From Sulfurovum sp. (GTDB taxonomy: Bacteria > Campylobacterota > Campylobacteria > Campylobacterales > Sulfurovaceae): 13,340 nucleotides of DNA. Shown here piece by piece: positions 6,831 to 13,154 of this stretch. Each line of letters begins with the position of its first letter. The first letter of the stretch is position 1. Below the pieces are notes generated by a model. That model was not told the DNA's origin and did no database searches. It saw only the letters and a list, made by a program, of their open reading frames with translations. Location of the stretch: contig WGDG01000074.1 in NCBI GenBank assembly GCA_015493425.1, positions 1 to 13,340 of the forward strand, given 5' to 3'. A program made the translations under genes and the position numbers.

Positions 6831-7382
6831 ATGATGGAATTAGTAATTGGATTATTTTTTTTAGCACTATTTGGGTTTGTTTTTATCGGCAGGCACAGAA
6901 AGTCTTTATCTGTAGATAAAAATCGAGAAAAGAGAGAACAGCATAGTGAGTCACATCAAAGCACAGGAATGAATACTTCTGATCAAGGTGGACAGCTACT
7001 ATCAACTCAGTATGCAAGGGAGATAGAAAAACTTCCCTCTGTCATTGTGGAAAACATTATTGATGGAGAGACAGTTGAGATTATCTGCAATGAAGTGAAA
7101 GAACAGATCAGGTTGGATGCGATAGACTGCCCTAAAGACGGTCAAGCATGGGGGCATATTGCAACGATGGGTCTTATCCGGTTGATCGGTGGAAGAAAAA
7201 AAGTCAAACTGCAGAGACACGGAACAGATATGTACGGAAGAACGACCGGAACACTGTTCGTATACGTACCGGAAAAAAAGAGCTGGTTAAATGTGAATAA
7301 AAGCATGGTGACCTTGGGATATGCAGGGACAATACCTTCTGCTTGTAACCATTTAGAGCCACAAAGGAAAATAAGCGGATGA
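6831..7382 (+). CDS. Membrane-anchored thermonuclease (SNase)-like protein
   Basis: The 183 residues comprise an N-terminal helix (3-20), a polar linker (21-66), and a staphylococcal-nuclease fold (about 70-168) that would lie outside the cytoplasm if the helix is an anchor. SNase landmarks are VENIIDGETV (73-82), IRLDAIDCP (93-101) and YGRT (135-138). Arg94, Asp99 and Arg137 match catalytic or metal positions Arg35, Asp40 and Arg87 of the Staphylococcus enzyme. Asp21 of that enzyme is Glu80 here, and the common PE after the ID is PK, so weak or altered activity is possible. The ribosome site is excellent: AGGAGG at 6819-6824, six bases before ATG 6831; ATG 6834 is an alternative. The 5' end is AT-rich and contains a run of eight T (6855-6862). 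It lies alone on the plus strand between trpE and aroE, so it could be a later insertion. Confidence 0.85.
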   Translation: MMELVIGLFFLALFGFVFIGRHRKSLSVDKNREKREQHSESHQSTGMNTSDQGGQLLSTQYAREIEKLPSVIVENIIDGETVEIICNEVKEQIRLDAIDCPKDGQAWGHIATMGLIRLIGGRKKVKLQRHGTDMYGRTTGTLFVYVPEKKSWLNVNKSMVTLGYAGTIPSACNHLEPQRKISG

Positions 7383-7405
7383 ATTTTGGAACCTTGGCAA
7401 AATCA

Positions 7406-7449
7406 AAAAAGGAAAAATCCTGCCCCGCCATGGAAATGGAGGAAAGGGG
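7406..7449 (-). terminator. Possible terminator after trpE
   Basis: In the 95-bp convergent gap, the minus strand reads CCCC...CCAT-TTCC-ATGG.GGGG (7449-7423), an imperfect nested hairpin. A T-rich stretch including T5 and T6 runs follows (down to 7406). The stem is weak, so this is tentative. Confidence 0.4.
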
Positions 7450-7477
7450 TGTGTATACATTGTAAAAGAGCAGCGTC

Positions 7478-8884
7478 CTAAAGTGACTCCATCTCTTTGA
7501 GTGTTGCCAAAAGCGCACCCAGTTTGTTCTTGACTTCGAGGTATTCCAGTTCAGGTACAGAGTCGGCAACGACACCTGCGCCGGCTTGCAGTATGATACC
7601 TTCCTTATTGATAAGAGAAGTACGGATGGCAATGGCAGAGTCCATGTTGCCGTTAAATGCGAAGTAGCCTACTGCACCGGAATAGAAACCGCGTTTGAGA
7701 CCTTCGAACATTGCAATAAGTTCCATGGCCTTGATCTTGGGAGCACCTGTCATGGTTCCGGCAGTGAAGGTTGCTGCAAAGAGATCGAACATATCTTTGT
7801 CGTCTCTGAGTCTGGCTTCAACGTCTGAGACCATATGCATGACGTGGCTGTAGCGTTCTACACGCATCATGTCAGTTACTTCGACCGTCCCCGTTTTTGC
7901 CACACGTCCGACATCGTTTCGTCCGAGGTCGATGAGCATCAGGTGCTCCGCACACTCTTTGGGGTCGTTCAGCATCTCCTCTTCAAGTTCCTTGTCCCGC
8001 TTGGCATCCTTGCCGCGTTTGCGTGTTCCGGCAATAGGACGCAGCAGTATCTCTCCCTCAGTCAGCCGCACCATCACTTCCGGGCTAGAGCCACAGATGG
8101 AAAAATCTTCGTAGTCGAGCAGGAAAAGGTAGGGAGAAGGGTTTTTGGAGCGCAGCACACGGTAGAAGCTGAGCGGGTCGATCTTTCCTCTTTGTGTGTA
8201 GCGGTTTGAAAGCAGAATCTGGAAGATGTCTCCTGACCGGATATGCTCTTTGGACTCTTCGACAAGCTTTTTGAATCGCGCTTCATCGATACTGAATTCT
8301 CCTTCTCCCTCGAGTTCTACGGGCTTGAGGGGCATAGGGGAGAAGGGTTCGTTGACGAGGTTTTCTATCTCTTCGAGTGCTTCAGCCATGGAGTCATCGT
8401 TGAGAATGAAGGTCAGTTTGGCACTCTTGTGGGAGTAGGCAATGATGATCTTGGGACGTACCATGTCAAAATCCGGTGTGTCGAGGGTATCAAGCAGCGG
8501 ATCCATACTTGCTTCGAGAACCGGTTCGAAAACTTTGACCATATCGTAGGCAATAAAACCGATGAACCCGTCGACAAAAGAGAAACCGACCTCTTCAGAC
8601 TTTTTTTTGTAAATAGCCTGATTGATGTTGGCGTAGTAGTCTTTGAGGAACGTAAAAGGATCTTCTTCCAGTACGCGCACATGGCCTTCGCTGTCGGTAT
8701 GGGTGGTGATTTTGTTTTTGTAAACGACACGTTCTTTGGCGCCAATGGTGATGAAGGAGAAGTTGCCGTCACTTGTATTGACAACGCTTTCAAAAAGCAT
8801 GGTGATCTCATTGGGGAAACGTGATTTTATTTCACCATACAGAGCTACGGGTGTAAGTTGGTCGAACAGTACTGTTTTATGCAT
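7478..8884 (-). CDS. trpE: Anthranilate synthase component I
   Basis: Makes anthranilate from chorismate, with the glutamine amidotransferase TrpG supplying ammonia; this is the first step of tryptophan synthesis. At 468 residues it has normal family length. The chorismate-binding core carries LLSNRY (224-229), PIAGT (283-287), HLMLIDLGRNDVGRV (314-328), HMVSDVEARL (350-359) and AGTMTGAPK (375-383). Ala in PIAGT, where aminodeoxychorismate synthases have Lys, supports TrpE over PabB. LFES (30-33) corresponds to the Ser-containing tryptophan feedback motif near the N-terminus. The start ATG is at 8884, with AGGAG (8894-8890) five bases before it; that site overlaps the TAG of the SPOR-domain gene, so the two are co-transcribed. 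No trpG or other trp gene is nearby and I see no leader-peptide attenuator. Confidence 0.95.
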   Translation of the reverse strand: MHKTVLFDQLTPVALYGEIKSRFPNEITMLFESVVNTSDGNFSFITIGAKERVVYKNKITTHTDSEGHVRVLEEDPFTFLKDYYANINQAIYKKKSEEVGFSFVDGFIGFIAYDMVKVFEPVLEASMDPLLDTLDTPDFDMVRPKIIIAYSHKSAKLTFILNDDSMAEALEEIENLVNEPFSPMPLKPVELEGEGEFSIDEARFKKLVEESKEHIRSGDIFQILLSNRYTQRGKIDPLSFYRVLRSKNPSPYLFLLDYEDFSICGSSPEVMVRLTEGEILLRPIAGTRKRGKDAKRDKELEEEMLNDPKECAEHLMLIDLGRNDVGRVAKTGTVEVTDMMRVERYSHVMHMVSDVEARLRDDKDMFDLFAATFTAGTMTGAPKIKAMELIAMFEGLKRGFYSGAVGYFAFNGNMDSAIAIRTSLINKEGIILQAGAGVVADSVPELEYLEVKNKLGALLATLKEMESL

Positions 8885-8892
8885 GGCTGCTC

Positions 8893-9621
8893 CTATTTCT
8901 TGACGACGAACGCACTTTTGTTAATGAGGTTTTTGACACGTACGATGGCACGATCCACTGCCTCTCTGCTCTTGTATGGCCCAATACGTACCTTATGCAT
9001 ACCGTTTTCATTCATGATTTTGTAAGAATAGTGGTATTTGCGAAGCGTTTTGATAAGTCTGGAATTGGTTGTAAGCATATTTTTGTAAGAAGCGACCTGG
9101 ATATAGTATCCGCCCGTTGCTACAGTGACAGGGGCAGGTTTTGGTTTGGATGGGGCAGCTTTTTTAGGTGTGCTGTAAGTATCCTTCGGAAGCGCCACCA
9201 CCTCTTTTTTAACAGGTGCTTTGGCAACAGGTGCCGGTGCGGGTTTCACAGGCTCCGGTTTTACAAGCTGGGGTGCTTTCGGTGTCTCCTCAACGGTAAC
9301 AGTTTTTGTTTTTACTTTTTCCTCTTCCGGGTCTTTGATTTCACTCTCTATCATTTTTGAGAGTTCCGCCTGGTTATCCTCTTTGGCTTTTGGCTCCTGG
9401 GTGGTGTTCTCAAGTGTCAGTTCCGGATCAATCATTTCTGTTGCATCGTCATTAAGTGCGGCAGTGCCGGTATCAGGATCTTTGAGAATGATTTTTGTCA
9501 GAATGATCGCAACGATGAGAACAACGATTAGGAGGGCGATGATGGTCAGGATGCCCTTGGCTTTACTCTCTTTGGATCGGGGGGTATCGATAATGAGGTC
9601 ATCTAAGTTGTGATCTTGCAT
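8893..9621 (-). CDS. SPOR-domain membrane protein
   Basis: Likely a cell-envelope protein that binds denuded peptidoglycan at the division site through its C-terminal SPOR domain. From ATG 9621 it has 242 residues: a short acidic cytoplasmic tail, one TM helix (about 24-46), a long Pro/Lys/Ala/Glu-rich linker (47-168), and SPOR (about 171-241) with YYIQVASYK and MHKVRIGPYKSREAV. Topology is N-in, with the SPOR domain in the periplasm. A GTG at 9639 would add six residues, but it lies only about ten bases after the likely transcript start and has no ribosome site. GGAG at 9638-9635 serves the ATG, although its 13-base spacing is long. It forms an operon with trpE (8-bp gap). A SPOR protein near trpE/aroE is, as I recall, common in this phylum (in Campylobacter it sits beside aroE). 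Confidence 0.88.
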   Translation of the reverse strand: MQDHNLDDLIIDTPRSKESKAKGILTIIALLIVVLIVAIILTKIILKDPDTGTAALNDDATEMIDPELTLENTTQEPKAKEDNQAELSKMIESEIKDPEEEKVKTKTVTVEETPKAPQLVKPEPVKPAPAPVAKAPVKKEVVALPKDTYSTPKKAAPSKPKPAPVTVATGGYYIQVASYKNMLTTNSRLIKTLRKYHYSYKIMNENGMHKVRIGPYKSREAVDRAIVRVKNLINKSAFVVKK

Positions 9622-9641
9622 AGTAGGGGTATTCTCCACAT

Positions 9642-9661
9642 ATAAGTTTACACTTATTATA
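9642..9661 (-). promoter_or_regulatory. Promoter of SPOR-trpE operon with overlapping dyad
   Basis: TATAAT on the minus strand at 9661-9656. A perfect dyad ATAAGT-TTAC-ACTTAT (9642-9657) overlaps its downstream edge and the expected start point, a position suited to a repressor site. Confidence 0.5.
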
Positions 9662-9701
9662 CCCTAACGTATGTATAGAAAAGTTTATGAAGAGAAGGGG
9701 G

Positions 9702-9729
9702 CGAAACTCCCGTGTTTCAGGGAGTTTCG
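9702..9729 (-). terminator. Terminator after the seven-haem cytochrome
   Basis: Perfect ten-pair stem CGAAACTCCC / GGGAGTTTCG with an eight-base loop, 20 bp after the cytochrome stop. The following minus-strand bases are pyrimidine-rich (CCCCCTTCTCTTC) with no clean U run, so efficiency is uncertain. Confidence 0.6.
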
Positions 9730-9748
9730 ATGTGTTTGGCAGGAAGGG

Positions 9749-12115
9749 TTATTTCCAACCGTCTTTAACGACTTTCGCCGATTTCTTGTATGGATATTTC
9801 TTAACCAGCTGCTTGACTGAAAGCTTTTGGTCACCTTCTCTCATATAGTGCGCGAGGGTAACAGCTGCCCAGTAGTCATTGGCATACTTGGTGCCTGAAA
9901 GCTGTACCGGTACACCGCGTTTGTTAACAGTGTGACATGCCGCACAGGTAACAGGACCGGCATATTTTCCGTCCGGTGAGTACTGCAGTGCCTGTTCGTG
10001 TGTTGTGACATCGACTGTTCTTTCATTGCCGTCGAATCTTGTGGAATAGAGTCCATGTGCCGATTCGTGACAGGTCTGACAAGCGATGCTGCCGTGTGCC
10101 TTGGAGTATCTGAAGAGTGAATACTTGTTAGGCTGGTCGATCGGGAAGTATTTTCCGCCTGTACTCTGCTCGACAAACGGTGCAAGGTGACAGTCAGCAC
10201 AGTGTGGTTCAGCTGCTGCAAGCCACCAGTCATTACCGCCGGATGCTGCCTTGTACGGTACTTTTCCGCCTTTTGGATGGTTCCATGGTTTCAAGTCGAG
10301 TTTGCCGTCTTTGCCGACATTTTTCACCAGTGTGGCAGACTTGTGCTCTGTATAGTACTTGAGTACTTCATTATCTGCACCAATAGCTTTAGGATCGGCG
10401 AGAGCTGCAAACTTCTTCATATTCCCGCCTGCAACAGCTTTGACAATCTCTTTGAGTGATTTGTTTCTGATGCTTTTGCCAGTCTGTGTCGAGTCATGCT
10501 TGATGTCATCGTACGTGTACATCGCCTGAGCCACTTTGGTGTGACAGTTGGTACAGTAGAGACCTCTGAGCTGTTTGACAGGTTTGCCATGCTCGTCTTT
10601 CATGGAGACATTTTTCAGTTGCCACTTTCCGTATGCATTCAGGAAGAACGGTGGTTTTGCGTTGGGGTTGGAGTGTGCGTCACGTCTTACGTAACATCCG
10701 CCGCCTGACTTTCTAATGTCACCTTTGGCAAAACGTCCCTCTCCGTATCTGTCCGTAACACGGAACGGGTTGGTGTCGTCGTTCATATTCGGGTTCTGGA
10801 AGTGGGTCGGGTGACAGCTCTGACATGCCTGTGTTCTTCCTGCCGCATCAGGCATCGGTACCATGCCAAGGTGGAATCCATGGATTGCTTCGGTAAGCGG
10901 CTTGGCTTTGACTGCTTTGTAGCCTGTAGCGACCGGTCTTGGCTCCTGGAGGTTCCCTGAAACATTGTCTCCGTGACAGTCGGCACAGTTGACTTCACCG
11001 ATTTTGCCCAAACGGTTGCCCGGTGCATCAGACTTGTAGTCGCTGAGGAATTTGGTGCCATGGTGTGCATCGTGCAGTGAGAGAATGTTGATGGACGCTT
11101 CGGAAAGCCTTGCCATATACTCACTTTCATCAGGATAACTCTTCCAATATTTATATTCCTGGTCTGAAAACTTCAGCCCTTCGTCTCTTGCCATCTGTGC
11201 TGCCTTACCGTTTCTGGAGTGACAGGCGTAACAGTTTGGAATATCAACCGGGTTGGTACCGAAATATCGGTAAGCTCTGCCTTTTTTATCGGTGATCGCT
11301 GTACCGGCATCGGTATGGAGTTCAACTTGTGAGTACTGGAAAGGCTGGAAGTCTTTCTGTGTAATAGAACGGATGGTACCTCTTCTTGTGCTGTCGTTGA
11401 ATGCAGTCAGCGGAAGTCCCAGTGCATCCCAGATGTGGGAAGCGGTCAGGATCAGTTTGACGTTTTTGACAGCAGGTACCAGTGTATCGGTCATTACGAC
11501 ATTGCCACCGTCTTTTCCTGCGTACTCGAGGTATCCGCCGGAAACCGGTTTGCCGGAAGGCCCCGCATCAATCTTGACCTTAACCTGATGTCCAATGCGC
11601 AGTCTGTCTTTGTCGGTAGCCCCCTGGGGAATCGTACCTTCAAGATCTTTATAGATAAAGAGGTGTCCCCAGACGTAGTTGGCTACGTTGTCGCCCGGAG
11701 AGTCGAAGTGACCGTCACCGTCGACATCTTTGGGGACAGACCAGTACTTCATCTTGTTTCCTTCACTGTACGAGTTGTCACGTACATTGTAAAAGAGTTT
11801 TACTTTGTCTTCCGGCGAGAGCAGTTTTGGCAGCTGGCCGTTTTTCCCTGACTGGATCGCCTGTGCCTGAATAGAGTTGTAGGGAGGAATGACACAGCAG
11901 TAGCTCATTTCAAAACCGACACAGTGCATGCCGAGTTCATAGTTGACAAAGATGTTGTAGTCGTTTTTCGGCTGGTAGGCCTGTTTGCCTTTGACCTTTA
12001 CTTTCTTCAGTTTATCGAGTGAAAACGGAGGTTTCGGATCGTAGCCTGAAGAAGCAAAAGTGACCGTTGCAAGCAGTGATGCCGCAACAGTACTTTTTAA
12101 AATCGTTGAAATCAT
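9749..12115 (-). CDS. Periplasmic seven-haem cytochrome c with haem-free N-terminal domain
   Basis: Exported 788-residue redox protein; role unknown. The start at 12115 is chosen because AAGGAG (12128-12123) lies seven bases before it and a classic signal peptide follows (MISTILKS...TVTFA, cleavage probably near 22). The in-frame ATG at 12157 lacks a ribosome site. Residues 23 to about 290 contain no haem motif but carry GMHC (62-65), YCC (72-74) and a DVDGDGHFD loop (130-138) like calcium-binding DxDGDG motifs. Seven CxxCH motifs begin at 295, 377, 431, 521, 639, 679 and 724. Cys474, in GGGCYVRRDAH, is unpaired within the haem region. There is no C-terminal membrane helix. I recall similar N-terminal sequences in other uncharacterised multihaem cytochromes but cannot name a function. 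It is transcribed alone, behind a 223-bp gap with two long dyads. Confidence 0.88.
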   Translation of the reverse strand: MISTILKSTVAASLLATVTFASSGYDPKPPFSLDKLKKVKVKGKQAYQPKNDYNIFVNYELGMHCVGFEMSYCCVIPPYNSIQAQAIQSGKNGQLPKLLSPEDKVKLFYNVRDNSYSEGNKMKYWSVPKDVDGDGHFDSPGDNVANYVWGHLFIYKDLEGTIPQGATDKDRLRIGHQVKVKIDAGPSGKPVSGGYLEYAGKDGGNVVMTDTLVPAVKNVKLILTASHIWDALGLPLTAFNDSTRRGTIRSITQKDFQPFQYSQVELHTDAGTAITDKKGRAYRYFGTNPVDIPNCYACHSRNGKAAQMARDEGLKFSDQEYKYWKSYPDESEYMARLSEASINILSLHDAHHGTKFLSDYKSDAPGNRLGKIGEVNCADCHGDNVSGNLQEPRPVATGYKAVKAKPLTEAIHGFHLGMVPMPDAAGRTQACQSCHPTHFQNPNMNDDTNPFRVTDRYGEGRFAKGDIRKSGGGCYVRRDAHSNPNAKPPFFLNAYGKWQLKNVSMKDEHGKPVKQLRGLYCTNCHTKVAQAMYTYDDIKHDSTQTGKSIRNKSLKEIVKAVAGGNMKKFAALADPKAIGADNEVLKYYTEHKSATLVKNVGKDGKLDLKPWNHPKGGKVPYKAASGGNDWWLAAAEPHCADCHLAPFVEQSTGGKYFPIDQPNKYSLFRYSKAHGSIACQTCHESAHGLYSTRFDGNERTVDVTTHEQALQYSPDGKYAGPVTCAACHTVNKRGVPVQLSGTKYANDYWAAVTLAHYMREGDQKLSVKQLVKKYPYKKSAKVVKDGWK

Positions 12116-12178
12116 TTTTAGTCTCCTTTTAAATTTGATTACACTCAATTTTTGCATCTAAAAGATTAAGAACGCTTT

Positions 12179-12205
12179 AAAAATGATCTAAATTGAATCA
12201 TTTTT
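12179..12205. repeat. Perfect dyad overlapping the cytochrome promoter region
   Basis: AAAAATGAT-N9-ATCATTTTT has nine-base perfect arms. If TAATCT at 12168-12163 is the -10, the dyad covers the -35 area. It resembles a regulator site (a CRP/FNR or Fur-like family is possible, but it fits neither consensus well). Confidence 0.5.
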
Positions 12206-12300
12206 TTAATTAATGTACATAAGATAAAGTGATTTATATTATGGGGTAATGGAGTTGATAAGGTGAAGATATAAAAGTCGGAATGCAGCTAAAATATCCA

Positions 12301-12327
12301 TAAAGTCTATAGGGTTTATAGACTTTA
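12301..12327. repeat. Perfect 11-bp inverted repeat
   Basis: TAAAGTCTATA-GGGTT-TATAGACTTTA has perfect arms and a five-base loop, directly next to the terminator at 12328-12350. Its AT-rich stem makes it a poor terminator. It could be an operator or an RNA hairpin at the 3' end of the upstream transcript. Confidence 0.6.
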
Positions 12328-12350
12328 AAAGCCCGTTTTTATCGGGCTTT
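12328..12350 (-). terminator. Rho-independent terminator overlapping a stop codon
   Basis: On the minus strand it reads AAAGCCCG-ATAAAAA-CGGGCTTT followed by T and A, with A-rich and U-rich flanks. The TAA of the MORN_2-like gene lies in the loop, so its last three sense codons (Lys-Ala-Arg) form the 5' arm. Confidence 0.75.
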
Positions 12351-13013
12351 GTGGTGGTTTGGGTTGAAATCGAGTCCTTGAAGCAGATGCTGGGTAGCAT
12401 CCGGTTCTTTCGCCTGAATTTTCTTCATTACTTCAACAGGTCTGTTCATTTTGAACGATTCAGTTTTGATTATACTGCCGTTTTTGTCATACCATATCTG
12501 TTTCCCCTCTTTGTAGCCGTTGATGTAGCGAACCTTTGAAGAGAGTGCTCCGTTTGGAAAGTATTCTTTTTGTATACCTTCTTTTCTGCCGTGTTTGTAG
12601 GGAACTTCAAGGGCAAGCTCACCGGTACTGAAATACTCTTTGTACATGCCTTCTTTTTTGTCATGAGTGTAGTGCACTTCTGCCCGTTTTGTGCCATCAT
12701 TATAGAAGAGTCTGTTGGTCCCGTGGCGCTGACCGTTTTGATACGACAGTGTTTCGAGTAGATTGCCCGCACGGTCGTACCATTTCATGATACCTTCACG
12801 CTTGCCTTCCACATAGCGTACCTCATAGGCGAGTTCTCCGGTATTGTAATAGACTCTCTCCCAACCGTGTTTTATACCCTCTCTGGTTTGGGTACGTGTA
12901 CCGTCTTTGTATTCAATGCGTGACTTCACAACGCCATCTTTAAAATAATCGGTAAAAAGCTCCGCCTGCAGCAGTGTGCAGGCAAGCAGTCCCGTATATA
13001 GTAGTTTTTTCAT
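12339..13013 (-). CDS. Secreted MORN_2/YwqK-like repeat protein
   Basis: The 224 residues start with a signal peptide (MKKLLYTGLLACTLLQA, likely cut before Glu18). Cys12 is too early and in too poor a context for a lipoprotein. Residues 25-188 form about six repeats of 23-24 residues, each with an NG/TG/DG turn, a Y..G..EG or Y..G..HG core and an aromatic W/Y-Y/F end, as in MORN_2 repeats. Proteins of this kind are often labelled antitoxin YwqK-family, but an exported copy with no toxin next to it gives no support for that role. The tail (189-224) is polar. ATG at 13013 has GGGAG (13025-13021) seven bases before it. It stands alone and ends inside its terminator. Function unknown; an envelope or secreted binding role is possible. 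Confidence 0.8.
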   Translation of the reverse strand: MKKLLYTGLLACTLLQAELFTDYFKDGVVKSRIEYKDGTRTQTREGIKHGWERVYYNTGELAYEVRYVEGKREGIMKWYDRAGNLLETLSYQNGQRHGTNRLFYNDGTKRAEVHYTHDKKEGMYKEYFSTGELALEVPYKHGRKEGIQKEYFPNGALSSKVRYINGYKEGKQIWYDKNGSIIKTESFKMNRPVEVMKKIQAKEPDATQHLLQGLDFNPNHHKAR

Positions 13014-13106
13014 TGTCGTGCTCCCGGTTTTGTTTCGTTCTGAGAAAGTTATCTTACAGACTAAATGGTAATACGAAACTTATTTTATTCTATAAAAAAG
13101 ATTTAT

Positions 13107-13130
13107 TAATATCGATGGGTTATAATATCG
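13107..13130 (+). promoter_or_regulatory. Promoter of the terminal gene with direct repeat
   Basis: TATAAT at 13121-13126 lies 28 bases before the ATG. TAATATCG occurs twice (13107-13114 and 13123-13130), 16 bp apart, the second copy overlapping the -10. This could be a regulator site or chance in AT-rich DNA. Confidence 0.5.
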
Positions 13131-13154
13131 GTAAATACAGTATGGAGAATGACA

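Larger units (their letters stand above)
12116..12338. promoter_or_regulatory. AT-rich regulatory gap upstream of seven-haem cytochrome
   Basis: No gene is visible. Moving away from the cytochrome start, it holds the ribosome site (12128-12123), a weak -10 candidate TAATCT (minus, 12168-12163), a 27-bp dyad (12179-12205), an 8-bp palindrome ATGTACAT (about 12213-12220), a second 27-bp dyad (12301-12327), and part of the terminator of the upstream gene. Confidence 0.5.

Noticed and set aside
8243..8824. 193-codon plus-strand frame opposite trpE
   Set aside because: Mirror of trpE codons with no family features.
11435..11851. 138-codon plus-strand frame opposite the seven-haem cytochrome
   Set aside because: Antisense shadow; no ribosome site or recognisable motif.
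12116..12157. Cytochrome start at ATG 12157
   Set aside because: The 14 extra residues precede the signal peptide and include the ribosome site of the ATG at 12115.
12179..12205. Fur box
   Set aside because: Only the outer ATGAT/ATCAT parts resemble it; the centre does not match the usual GATAATGATAATCATTATC pattern.
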